From Corynespora cassiicola (lineage: Eukaryota > Ascomycota > Dothideomycetes > Pleosporales > Corynesporascaceae): 64,000 bases of DNA. Under the pieces are notes generated by a model. It did no database searches. It was given only the letters and a program-made list of their open reading frames with translations, and was not told where the DNA came from. A program made the position numbers and the translations under genes. How positions within the stretch are numbered: the stretch's first letter is position 1; every line of letters starts with the position of its first letter. Shown here one piece after another: positions 24,701 to 34,875 of this stretch. The stretch spans positions 372,001 to 436,000 of the forward strand of contig JAEUWY010000008.1 in assembly GCA_022059125.1 (NCBI GenBank), in the 5' to 3' direction.

Positions 24701-26508
24701 CGGGATTTTTTCATTCAACGACTTTGGTCGGCGGCTTTGACGTTTGGACTCCATGCTGACGGGTAGGGTACTGCTATGTTCCAAGACATGAACCGCATCA
24801 ACGACGACGACGACTACGGCGGCATCGCCTCAGACCAAAGGCCAACATCTGCATGAACCTGGCCGGTAATTTCCATCAGATGCATACACCTTATTTCCGC
24901 TAGATTCGCTGGGCCCCCAACCCCCAACCCTCCCCTTTCGATCGTCTCAGCACTTGGGACGTGAAACTCTAGAGACGGGGAGTAACGGGGTAAGGTGTGT
25001 GTGTGCATGGAGGGTTGTGCAACGAACGAGGCGCTTCGTATCTGCGGGTGCCTGCGCAGGCGCCTGGCCGGCTGGCTGGCTGTCTGTGCCCTCTCTTTTT
25101 TTGTCTTCCAAGGGAACGCATGAAATTGCAAGCTGGGACTGTACGTCCAGCTAGCTCAAAGGAAAACGGTTTCCATCATCAACCCAACGCCCCCCTTGTC
25201 GATCTCATCAACGAAAAAAAAGTAGGCGCCCTGTGGCGATGGGGGGGGGGGCAGGACCCATGCGCGCCAATGCTCGAGGGAAGGCTTGGCATGTGGCTTG
25301 GCGGGAACCCTCGCTCGTTGAGACCACATGTCATCATTCATGAACATGTGCTCGCGCTATCGACTTTGGGGGACGAAGGCTTCATCCTGCCTTCGTAATG
25401 GCGGATTGCGGCGTCTGGCGGGTTGCCAGTGTTGCTATCGGACAACTGCTTGGGGGGGGGACCAGGGCCCCACTGCTGCTAATGCGCATGTAGGCTTCCG
25501 GATACGAGCTCCAGTTTTCCTTTCGCTGATATCTTGGTCTTCACGAAAGAGGAGGTATCGTTATGGCTGTGCCACTGTTGACGCAACTTGATGCTGGAAT
25601 TTTTGCGGGTCTAACTCGGAGATGCTGGTGCTGACGCAACATGTAATTAGGTTTGACACCGCAAGTCTCTTGTATCTCTATTACTTGAATCAGCATGGTT
25701 GTGTGCCAGTGATGGTGATGAATCAGCTTCATGAGGTGGGTGCTAACAGGTCGATTTGGCTGACAGACACGATACGTATCTAGTGTTCGAGTTAGTGTGC
25801 CCTCGTCAATTGTCAGCAGGCCTGCTGTGTTGTTGTTGTTTGCGTTTGAATAGATACTGAGCTCACGGTCATATCTAAGATTTCCTTTATCTTGTGACAA
25901 CATCTCAAATCTATTGACAAGAGATATCATTTAGAGATTCTTCAGTGTAAACTCTGTGATATGCTCCATTTTCTGTCTTTGAAGTGACAATTTCCATGCA
26001 ATTGATCGTACAACCCCTTCCAATTTTTGAAACTTTTTGAATCTGCAGACAATCTTTGGATGCTATGATCATCTATACCTTTATGCCACTCACTTTCTTA
26101 TGATTGATTGGTTGGAACCGCACAGGTGGTCCTTAGTCGCTCATGTTAACAGGTTCTAGTCATTGTTGTGCTTTGACTAGAGCTACACCAGACTATTCAT
26201 CTCAAGCCACTCAACTGTCCATTGCAAGCTAGTCTATCTACAACGCAAAGAATAGGAATCAAAATAGTAATATATGTAACGGAAACGTAATTTCTTGGGT
26301 GTCGATCAAAATCGTGAATATTGCGCGGCATCATTTCACATCTGGTCTATTTGGATCTTTCCAACACCTTTGTTATCCATCATTTTTGATTGGAAACAAA
26401 ATACACTTGTACCATACTATCCATTTGTTTCTTCCTCAAGATCCACTGTGCAGCGGAGTTCTTGATGAAAAAGAATAATGGTCATTGAAGGCAGAGTCAT
26501 ACGTGTCC

Positions 26509-26625
26509 TGTGGGTTGACATGCACCCGTCCAGTTGTTGTATCTCTCCTTCGCGACAGTAAACCCTGAGTTATACGCGATCTGTGGGTTGACACGCACCC
26601 GTATGGTCGTCGTATTCTCTACTCT
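26509..26625. repeat. Two imperfect tandem copies, about 70-bp unit
   Basis: The block TGTGGGTTGACATGCACCCG and its partner with ACGC in place of ATGC occur about 70 bp apart, followed in each by a similar GTYGTATTCTCT-like tail. They are diverged mainly by C/T and G/A changes. Confidence 0.65.
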
Positions 26626-26734
26626 CTGACTGTCAAACAACATTTTCAAAGCCGCCAGGACTACTGACTGATAAATCTCCACTTTCAGTGCCAACAGAGT
26701 GTCTAGATAGAGATTGCTTGTCTTACAACTCACC

Positions 26735-27575
26735 CGAATCACCTCAAAGAAACCAGTTCAAAAAGTGTCCTCGGGTGTCAGAGTTTCCCCATGATATCTC
26801 ACAGGGTGCGACTCTCATGAATGCTGGTGTGCTTTTGTGAATCGAGAATGGCATAGCATAGCTCTTTTTCTGCCAGCAGATCGGCAAATCTCAGGAGTGC
26901 ATGGAAAAATTGCCTGTCTTCAAAACTGACACCATTGCCTAGAAGAAGCCAGCCCAAGGACAAGACTCAGCTACCAGGAGCAGGTCAAACGACGCGAATC
27001 AAGTTGCCACCGGCATTCTTGGGCCAATGGAGGAAAGCATAGTATGCCTTCAAGGCAGGCAATATCCGCACATCCTAAGAGCGCATGAAAATAGAGACCA
27101 ATTCTTTCTGCCGACAGATCCGCACATCTCCAGCCCATATGAATACCGCTTAGCTTTTGCTGCTCGCAAGTCCGTACCTCCGTAGAGTGTATGTACATAG
27201 CATAGCCTGCGCCGCCAGCAGTTCCACACCTCCTGAAAACGCACAGAAAGCATGCATTTCAAGTAAACTCACCCCGATTGCCTAAAAGAAACCACCCCAA
27301 GGAAAAGACTCGGGATGCCAAAGGACTTATGGTCGCCTTTGACAGATGCAGCAAGCAACGCCGCAATAACGGTATTCTTTAGCAGACGGGGGATAGAAAA
27401 CATTGTATACCTGCCGAGTATACTCAATCCTGATGCCTAGAATGGGCTCGCAAAAGTAGAAGACTTTAGGTACCAGGGGACTTATGGTTGCCCCTGGAAG
27501 ATGACACGACATCATCTGAGTATTCTTGGCAAAAGGGGGGCAGTAAACATTGCTTTCTTCATTGAAGGGAGGAGT
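26735..27575. repeat. Degenerate nested repeat array
   Basis: A block of about 40 bp built around GATTGCCTAAAAGAAACC recurs near 26735, 26932, 27274 and 27431. The last two are continued by the shared GGACTTATGGTYGCC and by a TATTCTT-GCA-GGGG-AAACATTG segment, a 156-bp period. Between the second and third copies lie short units (27054, 27108, 27161, 27211, plus one near 26869) around TCCGCACATC at about 50-54 bp spacing, roughly 18 codons. Copies share spacing but differ by many substitutions. It may be a decayed gene of short protein repeats on the minus strand; family unknown. Confidence 0.6.
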
Positions 27576-28366
27576 CAAGAACTCCGCCATCGTGGCTGTA
27601 ACGGAATTGGACGAACGCCTTGCGGACGCTCGGAATCTGGAGCTCATGATGGCTCACGGCAATTAAGCCTTCAGAGACAACCGAAATGCCACGTCCTAGA
27701 CTTATCAGCAGCTAGGCGACGAAGAGTGTCAAGCAATCTCGCTTTGTATTTGAAGTGAGGACTGAAAGAGGGAAAAAAAACAGCAAAATTGTGACAGCAA
27801 AGAACATAGTTGAACACCATGTGTGGTGTAGGACAATAGAAGAGCGGCAAGATTGGGCAGGAAATGGAGGGCAGAGTAATGCAGACCTGGTATTGGACTT
27901 TACAGTCTTCAGGGATTAATTTCTTAGCTGCTGACATAATTTTTGTTTCCCCTGATCGCAACCAATACCCCGTTTGTTCAAGTACGTCAACTACATAGGT
28001 AATGTGAAGAAAAAATCACGTGCGTGCAGTTTATTGCTAACTTCACTCTACAAAAATGCGGCTAGATAGCAATACATCTCCTACTAAATACAGCTTAGAT
28101 CTGTGACAGCGAACAGAAAATTTATTTATATTACTATATTCACTTCCAAGTTATACGTGAAAACTGACCGAAAGCAAGGAGTCCAACCAATGTATTTTTT
28201 CCCATCAGCAATCACCTTGCAAAAGCTAATTTTAACGGCCTTTTTAAGCCCCACCTGATCATGTTCAACCACCACTCTGCACCTCTAAACTCAGCCCCTG
28301 AGCCTGCCACTTTCCCCACCCCCAACTTATATTCTAAACCAGCCATTGAATCCCCTTCTACCTAAA

Positions 28367-28869
28367 ATGTCTGGTACTGAGGGGAGCAAGAAGTTAGGCA
28401 ACAAAAACCTTAGCTCCTAGTACAACATAATTGCCCTCAAGTACCATACCAAATCCAGGTACTACCGGGCAAAGATCAGAGCCTTAAAGAGCAACATTCC
28501 GAACTCCAAGATGATCACGCTAGGCTATAGCGGGAGCATCAACGTTCTCAACAGGACCATAAGGATGTCGAGAAGACCAATTTTGCACTACAGTGATCTA
28601 CCACTAAGCTCCAGACCCAGAATATAAAGCCGAAGGGAGAAAATAAACAGCTTGAGGAAGAACAGGTTCGGATGAACGAAACCAACGTCTCACTCGCTAC
28701 AACAGCATCAAAAAAAAATTCTAAATCTATCGGACATCAGAAGCAAGAACCTGGACAACTCAAATCACCACGAGGCTCGCTGGCTGCAATCTTACCGAAA
28801 TTTAGAGAGCTTCCTCCTTCAGGAAGGCCGCCGAGTGCCAGAATAGTACTCGTCAGGCCTCGTCTATGA
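28367..28869 (+). pseudogene. Coiled-coil ORF broken by RIP-like stops
   Basis: From about 28474 to the stop at 28867 one frame encodes a Glu/Gln/Lys/Leu-rich heptad-like protein with segments such as EQHSELQDDHARL, QDHKDVEKTNFALQ and ENKQLEEEQVRMNETN. It is interrupted by TAG at 28528 and TGA at 28594. Both are one C-to-T step from sense codons (CAG, CGA). The likely start, ATG at 28367, lies in another frame, itself interrupted by TAG at 28418, so a frameshift or lost intron is also present. Identity unknown; it may be a transposon-encoded or dispersed-repeat protein. The surroundings are AT-rich. Confidence 0.55.
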
Positions 28870-29615
28870 TAGGATACAGTGAGGGTGAACATATCTCTAC
28901 CGTGAGAATGACTTGGCAATGTGTTAATATTTCCTTAGTCTTCCTAAAAACTAGCTTAGCAGCCTAAGACTAAGACGATCTCCCGGCCCGACCCAGAGTA
29001 CAAGGCTAGACGTGCCTAGACCAGACCACATCTTCTCCCAGAACCATTTTACATGGTGACGGCTAGCTCAGTGCAACTACAGTGGGGTGTTTACACAGGT
29101 GACATTAGGTGCCAGACAATGGACACACGTGTACAGAGGCGATCTAAAGATGCATTGTCGCTATACCCCTGGTATCCTCGATAGATATGGCCGAGCACTA
29201 TGCTCAATAATGATGAATACAAATTAACTCCCTGAGCCTTCCACCTCGTGCTGTGTCATATAAACCAGTGACTTGAGGTCCATTATGTATACATTTTTGT
29301 TGTTCAAGAGCGACTAATGGCTCGCACGTAGTCCCAGCTACTCATGATAAATTGCCATGTCGATGTGATTCTCCTCAAACACATGTAAATCCACGTCATT
29401 CCCGAAGCAGTGATTATAGATGATATCAAGTAAATATAGTCTACCAGTACCTAGCCCGCCCCGCCTGCCGAACCCCCTCAAGGATCCATATGAAAGTGGT
29501 ATTTCCAATGCTGATTCAAATGCTTTCAGATTAAACGCCGCCCATCCAACTCGCCTTAGATGCAATCCGTCCATCTACATTCCCTGCTTGCCCTGGACAA
29601 GATGGCTCCCAGGTG

Positions 29616-30997
29616 CTACGCAACAGCCACATTCCCAGCCACCGGAAGCTCGGCCACAGGCTCGGGGATATTGACAAGCTTTGCATTGGGCATTTCCTGC
29701 TGTTGCTGCTGTTCTTCGCCCTGGCGCTGCTTCTTGCTCGGCTCGTCGTCCTTCTTGGACTCCTTCACTCGTGCCCTCTTGGTGGCGCGGGACTCCTGAG
29801 GCGGAATACCGAGGCGCTCATCAGTGGCTACCGCCTGTTCCATGAGCGTGGCATCATCTTGCAGACCGAGGGCTCCGAGGACATCCTTGTAGCACCTCGA
29901 GCGATTCATCTCGGCGTAGCACTTCTCCTTACCCGGAATCATCTGGCCGAGCAAGTACTTTGTGTTACCCCAACGGTTCTGCACCTGCAGGGCGAAGCGC
30001 ATGTATTCCGTGACAACCGTCTTCCACTGCGAACGCCACTCGTGCGGGCCGCCCTCAGCCTCTGGCCGGAAGCAGCTGGGGTTCTTCTCAGCCTCGGTCG
30101 CAATCATGGCGCCGTCGACATTGTACTCTTTGATCAACTGCATGGCCTCGGTGCGCGACGTCACGTCGCCATTCATGACGCACGCCACGCCCGCCTCGCG
30201 ACAAATCTCGCCCACCATCTTCAGCTGGCCCCTGATGGCGCGCTCCCTGGGGCGCATGGGCGTCGTCCGGCAGTGCACCGTCAGACCGGTGATCCCCGTA
30301 GCTACCAGCTTCTTCACCAGGGCGGCCGTGTCCTCGGGCTTGTCGAGCAGGCGTATCTTGACGCTGATGCCAATCTCGTAGGGGTTGCCGACCTCAGTCA
30401 CCAGGGCGCGCAGGATGCTGCACAAGAGGTCCGGCGTCTTGAGCAGGGCGGCACCCATGCCGCCGGCGGTCGAAAAGGGCTTCGGGCAGCCAGAGTTGAC
30501 GTCGATTCCGGCTACATCGGCGGCGACGATTTTGGCGGCCTGGACTGCGAGCTCCGGGTTTGCGGTGCCCATTTGGTATATCAGGCGGCCCTTCTCCAGC
30601 TCGGGGTGGATTCGGTATATGACGCTCTCGCGATTGCTCGGGTCGAGGGTGGGGTTCTTGATCTTGGACGTGGGCATGCGGGAGAACTCGATGGTGGAGG
30701 TGGCGGGGTTTTCGCGGCGGGTGGTACCTATGATTGCGCGGTCGATGGTTTCGGGGCCTGCAGAGAAGTCAGCACATGAACATGTACATGGAAAGGAGTA
30801 GTAGTCGCACCCCACACCAGATCAGCCCCGTACTTGAGGGCCAGCAGGCGCGAGGGGAGCTCGCCGGAGCGCACCATGGGGGCGAGCACGACCTTGCCGC
30901 GGTAGTCGACGCCATTCTTGGGGATGGGCACACGCTTGGGTTCGGGGACCGGGGAAGCCATGGCTCTCACGAGGGTACGGATGAATGAACGCAGCAT
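29616..30997 (-). CDS. dus2: tRNA-dihydrouridine synthase (DUS2/SMM1 type)
   Basis: FMN enzyme that reduces a D-loop uridine (position 20 in yeast Smm1) of tRNA using NADPH. Two exons (30811-30997 and 29616-30757) flank a 53-nt GTGCGA...CTGCAG intron and give 442 aa. The barrel starts with VVLAPMVRSGELPSRLLAL, an APMVR flavin strand with the GELP variant of Dus2 rather than Dus1/3/4. The catalytic Cys is near 153 in GIDVNSGCPKPF. VKIRLL, VHCRT and VMNGDV line the active site. After residue 370 comes a charged tail (KRARVKESKKDDEPSKKQRQ) plus a Gln run, resembling a nuclear signal. Two in-frame starts occur: ATG 30997 adds MLRSFIRTLVRA, an Arg-rich presequence-like piece, before ATG 30961 (MASPVPEP). 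Confidence 0.92.
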
Positions 30998-31226
30998 GCC
31001 ATGCGCCGACCAAGTCTTTAATGCCGGCCGGCCGCCGCCGTGGTGGAGTCAAAATGCACGACAAAAGTTCTGCCGCCTGTTGGTCTCACCGCCTTCCGGG
31101 TGAGGGTTAGCCCCGCTCTTCGCCGCGGCCCTCTCCGCTCTAGATCCGTGCGTCCATCACGTTTTCACCACGTGCTACGAGTAATCACATCAATGAGATT
31201 CTATTGGATCCGTAAATAGACTACCT

Positions 31227-32949
31227 TCACCCGCTTGCCATGCTCACCGTCATCTTCATGCCATCCCGAGGAGTGGCCTCGAACGCAAATTCTTGGAAGA
31301 ATCGGTCTCCAAATGTCATGTCGAGGTCGGTCCAGCAGGTGCGAGGCTTTTTGTTGGGCTCGATATCGGCAAGCTTAAAGTCAAAGTCCCTGACGGTGAG
31401 AAGGAGAATCGTCTTCATCTCATCCATGGCCAGCGGTTGTCCCAGGCAAGCCCTGGGTCCCCTCTCAAACGGACGCCACGCATGGGATGGCGACTCATCG
31501 CGCGTGTACCGGTCCGGATCGAATCTGTTTGGGTGAGGGAAATACTTTGGATTCATGTGTATGGCGTGCTGAACGGGACATATCATCATGTCTTTGGTAG
31601 TATATCGCTTGCCCCGGAACTCGAAGAAGCCAGTCTCGTCCCCAACGCGCGCCGTGTTGCCAATGGGGTAGAAGCGGAGCGTTTCCTTGATGACGTTCTT
31701 GGTGTACTTGAGCTCGTTGAGTTTGTTGGTATCATCCCTGAGCATGGAAAATGTCTGGTCGATATCCGGCGTAAATACTCGGTCGTGCTCCTCCCTCAGT
31801 CTCCGGACCACATCGGGGTATTCGCTGAGGAACATGTATATGAAGCAGATGGTATCCGAAGTTGTGCCCGTGCCGGCGAACAAGAGAATCCTGACCTGCA
31901 CGATTGCCACTTGGAGGAAATCGTCACCCAGGTCTGTCATTCCAGCCTTCTGTGTTTCCAGCAGGTGGTCTCGAAGGACCATATCAAGGATGGAAAGGCT
32001 TCGCTTGTCGCGAACATCAACCTTGTCCCTCACCAGCACGCTCCACCGCTCCCTGATCAGATCTGCAATCAGGCCGTCCAGCTTCTTCCCCAGCGGCCAT
32101 CTCCTCAAGCGTGCAAGATACTTTGCTACGGGGTTCCACGTATCTCGTTCGATGGCAACGCATTTGCATAGTTCTTTGAAATACTTGATGGTAGGACTAC
32201 CCTCGCTCTGGGCCTTGGCCGGGAAACCAAACGTGGATGTGTTCATGATGTCAAATGTGAGGTTAGTAGCAAGGTCCTCGAGACGAAACTTCTCACCCGA
32301 CTCCGCCTTGGTCTTCAAGATGTCCCGGAATATCATGACTTCGTCGGCGATGAGGGGGACCAGATTCCGAACGTAGGTAAGGCCAAACGCCGGAGCCAGC
32401 ATCTTGTGTAGGTACTTCCAACGCGGTCCATTGGCGCTGACAACATTTCCAACTCCTCCGACTGGTGCAATGCTGACCTCTTCCATGTAGTGTTTTGGGT
32501 GGTCATGAGCCCCCGTCACGTGGAGCGCTATATCCGGGTCAACGACAATGAGCTGGACTGGGCCAAAGGGCCATAGGTCCTGATACCACACTCCTGGGAG
32601 GTCATATTGCTGTGTCAATGTCGTAATCGCATACTGAAAATGAACGGACCCAGGGAATAGAGCCATTGTCTCCCCCAGCAGCTTCAAGTGACCCCACAGG
32701 AAGTGGTGTGGCGGTTTCGGCTGAGTGCATCGTCAGCATGCAATCGAAAATCAGCGGCTGGTCGCACAAAGCATGCGTGTTCATGGCCGACAGGAGGCCC
32801 GACAACAGGGAAGCGAGGATGTGAGTCTGACGAACCAGGTCTTTGAATTGACGGCGTTGACGAATGAATTTGGCGACAAACAACGTCAGAGCGGCCGTTG
32901 TGCCCAGCAGCACAGTCGCTGGCCACGACAATACACCCAGCGATGTCAT
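31227..32949 (-). CDS. Cytochrome P450 monooxygenase (cluster member)
   Basis: ER-type P450 of 535 aa. Exon 1 (32836-32949) encodes the membrane anchor and RRQFKDL. A 115-nt intron with donor GTTCGT precedes exon 2 (31227-32720), which opens with PKPPHHFLWGHL. This is the usual LPGPP hinge with Lys replacing Gly. Landmarks follow: I-helix LLFAGTGTTSD, ExxR in KETLRFYP, FDPDRY, and haem loop FERGPRACLG with Cys near 463, where Glu-Arg takes the place of the more usual Gly-xx. It lies at one edge of the catabolic genes and is tandem with the metallo-hydrolase. A ring or side-chain hydroxylation before ring cleavage is a reasonable inference; substrate unknown. Confidence 0.9.
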
Positions 32950-33438
32950 GATGAGGTTTAGGCGACGAAGGACTCGAGGGAAGCTTGAGAGAGAAGGTTC
33001 AGATATTGCCTGTTGCCACGACCAAGCGCCCTGCCCAAGTCGATGTCACTTATTCCCGCACCACCGCTGATTGGTCACTCTCAGAGATCGACACACGTGA
33101 CCTACTCGGTCTGATGTCTGGCGGATACCTAGATAGATATCAGAGTGTAACGTAGGCAGCTGTGTGGCTCAAGAGCTTTCTTTCCAACATTTAAATGGCA
33201 GGTGTCTGCCTCAAGTATCGCATGGGGTGTCGGGACTAGCTAGGTGCCTAGTCGAAACCAAACCATTTGAGGAATGATGCAACAACAGCTGGAGCTACTA
33301 GATCCTTAGCCCCTTCGGGCAAACGGGCCTGTGCAAACGGGCCTGGCCAAAAGCCAGCTTACGCTTGGTCAATTGCTTTTTTTGGCCTCAAGAGTGTCAG
33401 CACCATTGACGGCGTAGTTATGGTCTCAGCAAGTGCCT
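32950..33438. other. Promoter region of the cluster P450
   Basis: About 490 bp between the P450 start and the stop of the metallo-hydrolase, both on the minus strand. It should hold the P450 promoter and the upstream gene's 3' end. No gene seen. Confidence 0.5.
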
Positions 33439-34541
33439 CTACGCGATCTCTCCCCTCGGGATCCGTTCACGCGCTGCCACCTTCATTCCGTCGTCCAGTA
33501 ATGACATCAAGATCTCATCTGTGCCATCCTTCATCCATGACGCATCATGAGCTAGTGCGACATGGACCCCGAAGTCTTTCTCCAAGACTCTAATCTTGCC
33601 GATTGTATTCTTAGCCGCTCCAATGTCGGCGTGCAGTGACATCTTCCCTAATCCGGGAACACAGAATTGCGAGATTTCGTACTTGCCATCCAGGAGTTCC
33701 CTATTGCCGGGTCAGGCTTTGTGTATGGCTTGAACCGTGAGCACATTACCTCGAATGGCAGCAATCGCTGCCTAACAACACCCATTCGCCGTTTTCCAAT
33801 CTTGCCACTGCGCACAAATTGCCCGCCATGTGTCCTGGCGCCCGCAGGATCCAGAAGCTCCCATCTCCGAAAAAGTCCAAGGCGTACTCAAAAGGTCCAA
33901 ACGGTTTCCACGGTCCCTTCAGCTCCTCCCACCTTTCGGTAGCCTTTTCGGGGTCGAAGAATCGGCCATCCCATTGCATACTTGGGTCAGCCATGTGCCC
34001 CGGAGAGCAGCCGTCCTTGGTACCAGGACCAAAGTAAGCTGTCGCGTTGGGAAATTCGTCACGGATAGGTCTACTGTGATCCCAGTGTGCATGACTGCTC
34101 GCTTATCAGCCACGGGCGAAATTCTGCAAATTTGGGGACACATACCTGAACAGGACAGTGTCTATCTGTTCGGCACCAACCCCCCTTTCTCTGAGTTGCC
34201 GAACAATTGACTTTCTAGGTCCAACGAGATTGACTTCGTCGAGCATGAATTTGTTGACCCATGGAGTATAAGACGACCGGTCCTGACTTGTTAGAGGTCG
34301 AGCGTTACACAACTGACCCTTCGGACAGGATGCTTACCTCAACTAAGCCCAGATCCCAAAGCACATGTCTACCGTTGTGGGATATATAAAACGCCCAGTC
34401 ATACATTCGAAACTTGGCTTTCGGCACATCTGCATGTATCTTCTCTACATCGCCTATAAAGCTCCCTCCATCGAGCAGCGACAAATTGACGTGCGCGTTG
34501 GTTTCCGGTAATGAACCGCATCGAGGCTCTACGTCAGGCAT
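33439..34541 (-). CDS. Metallo-beta-lactamase-fold hydrolase, lactonase-like
   Basis: Four exons (34338-34541, 34146-34282, 33750-34094, 33439-33700) join in phase to 315 aa. The zinc-binding motif H-x-H-x-D-H, read as HAHWDH at residues 115-120, is assembled across an intron. The downstream ligand blocks are APGHMAGN, LLGSDCCH and VALAHD. The opening LLDGGSF and WDLGLVE are typical of the family that includes N-acyl-homoserine lactonases and fungal lactone/lactam hydrolases. A secreted form is unlikely, as there is no signal peptide. It is head-to-head with a carboxylesterase across 334 bp. Opening a lactone or cyclic ester at the entry of a catabolic route is inferred; a lactamase role is the main alternative. 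Confidence 0.88.
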
Positions 34542-34875
34542 CTCAAAAAAATAGATATAGTGGAGAAAGAAGGTCCGGTTCCTGACAAGAGCATATATGC
34601 CCTTGTACCCCCTTCGCGTTGATACTTACCGTTGTCGAGGTGTGAGGCGGCATTCCCCCACATTACCCCATGCGTGCACAGATATACTTTGCCGCGCCCC
34701 ACCATCAGCGGGGTGTCAGATTTCCCGGGGGACCTCCAATTTAGCTCCACGGCACCCGTTTTCGCCCACCATTCTTCAACCAGCAACTGTCATTCTGCCT
34801 GCCATTACAGTCTAGTAGGAGAAAAGCTAGGGCCGGATCCATTTTAGAACAAAACCATTCGTCCACATTAACACC
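34542..34875. promoter_or_regulatory. Shared divergent promoter: lactonase-like / esterase
   Basis: 334 bp between two divergent starts. A minus-strand frame at 34529-34786 has no domain and is treated as non-coding. The arrangement would allow joint control of the two hydrolases. Confidence 0.5.

Larger units (their letters stand above)
18062..25550. other. Gene desert, GC-rich and microsatellite-rich half
   Basis: 7.5 kb with no supported gene. It holds many simple repeats: CCATG(T) at 21318-21364, GGCA at 21465-21487, CCTG/CCTA at 21538-21579, AGC at 21665-21697, CT near 22026, GGC near 22600. Homopolymer G runs occur near 23906, 23941, 25230 and 25448. Frames such as 20963-21994 run through these repeats and carry no domain. 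It may hold a long 3' region of the regulator or non-coding RNAs, but nothing in the sequence shows this. Confidence 0.5.
25551..29615. other. AT-rich, RIP-like half of the gene desert
   Basis: 4 kb whose composition turns clearly A/T-richer at about 25.55 kb, with no intact gene. It contains a degenerate repeat array (26.5-27.6 kb) and a stop-ridden coiled-coil reading frame (28.4-28.9 kb). This is what repeat-induced point mutation leaves of transposon or duplicated DNA. No terminal repeats or intact transposase/reverse transcriptase motifs were seen. Confidence 0.55.

Noticed and set aside
26735..27575. CRISPR-like array
   Set aside because: Units are degenerate, not identical, and the DNA is eukaryotic; better explained as decayed repeats.
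29613..30779. 388-codon open frame on the plus strand
   Set aside because: It is the exact antisense of DUS2, whose motifs are unambiguous; the plus-strand translation has no domain.
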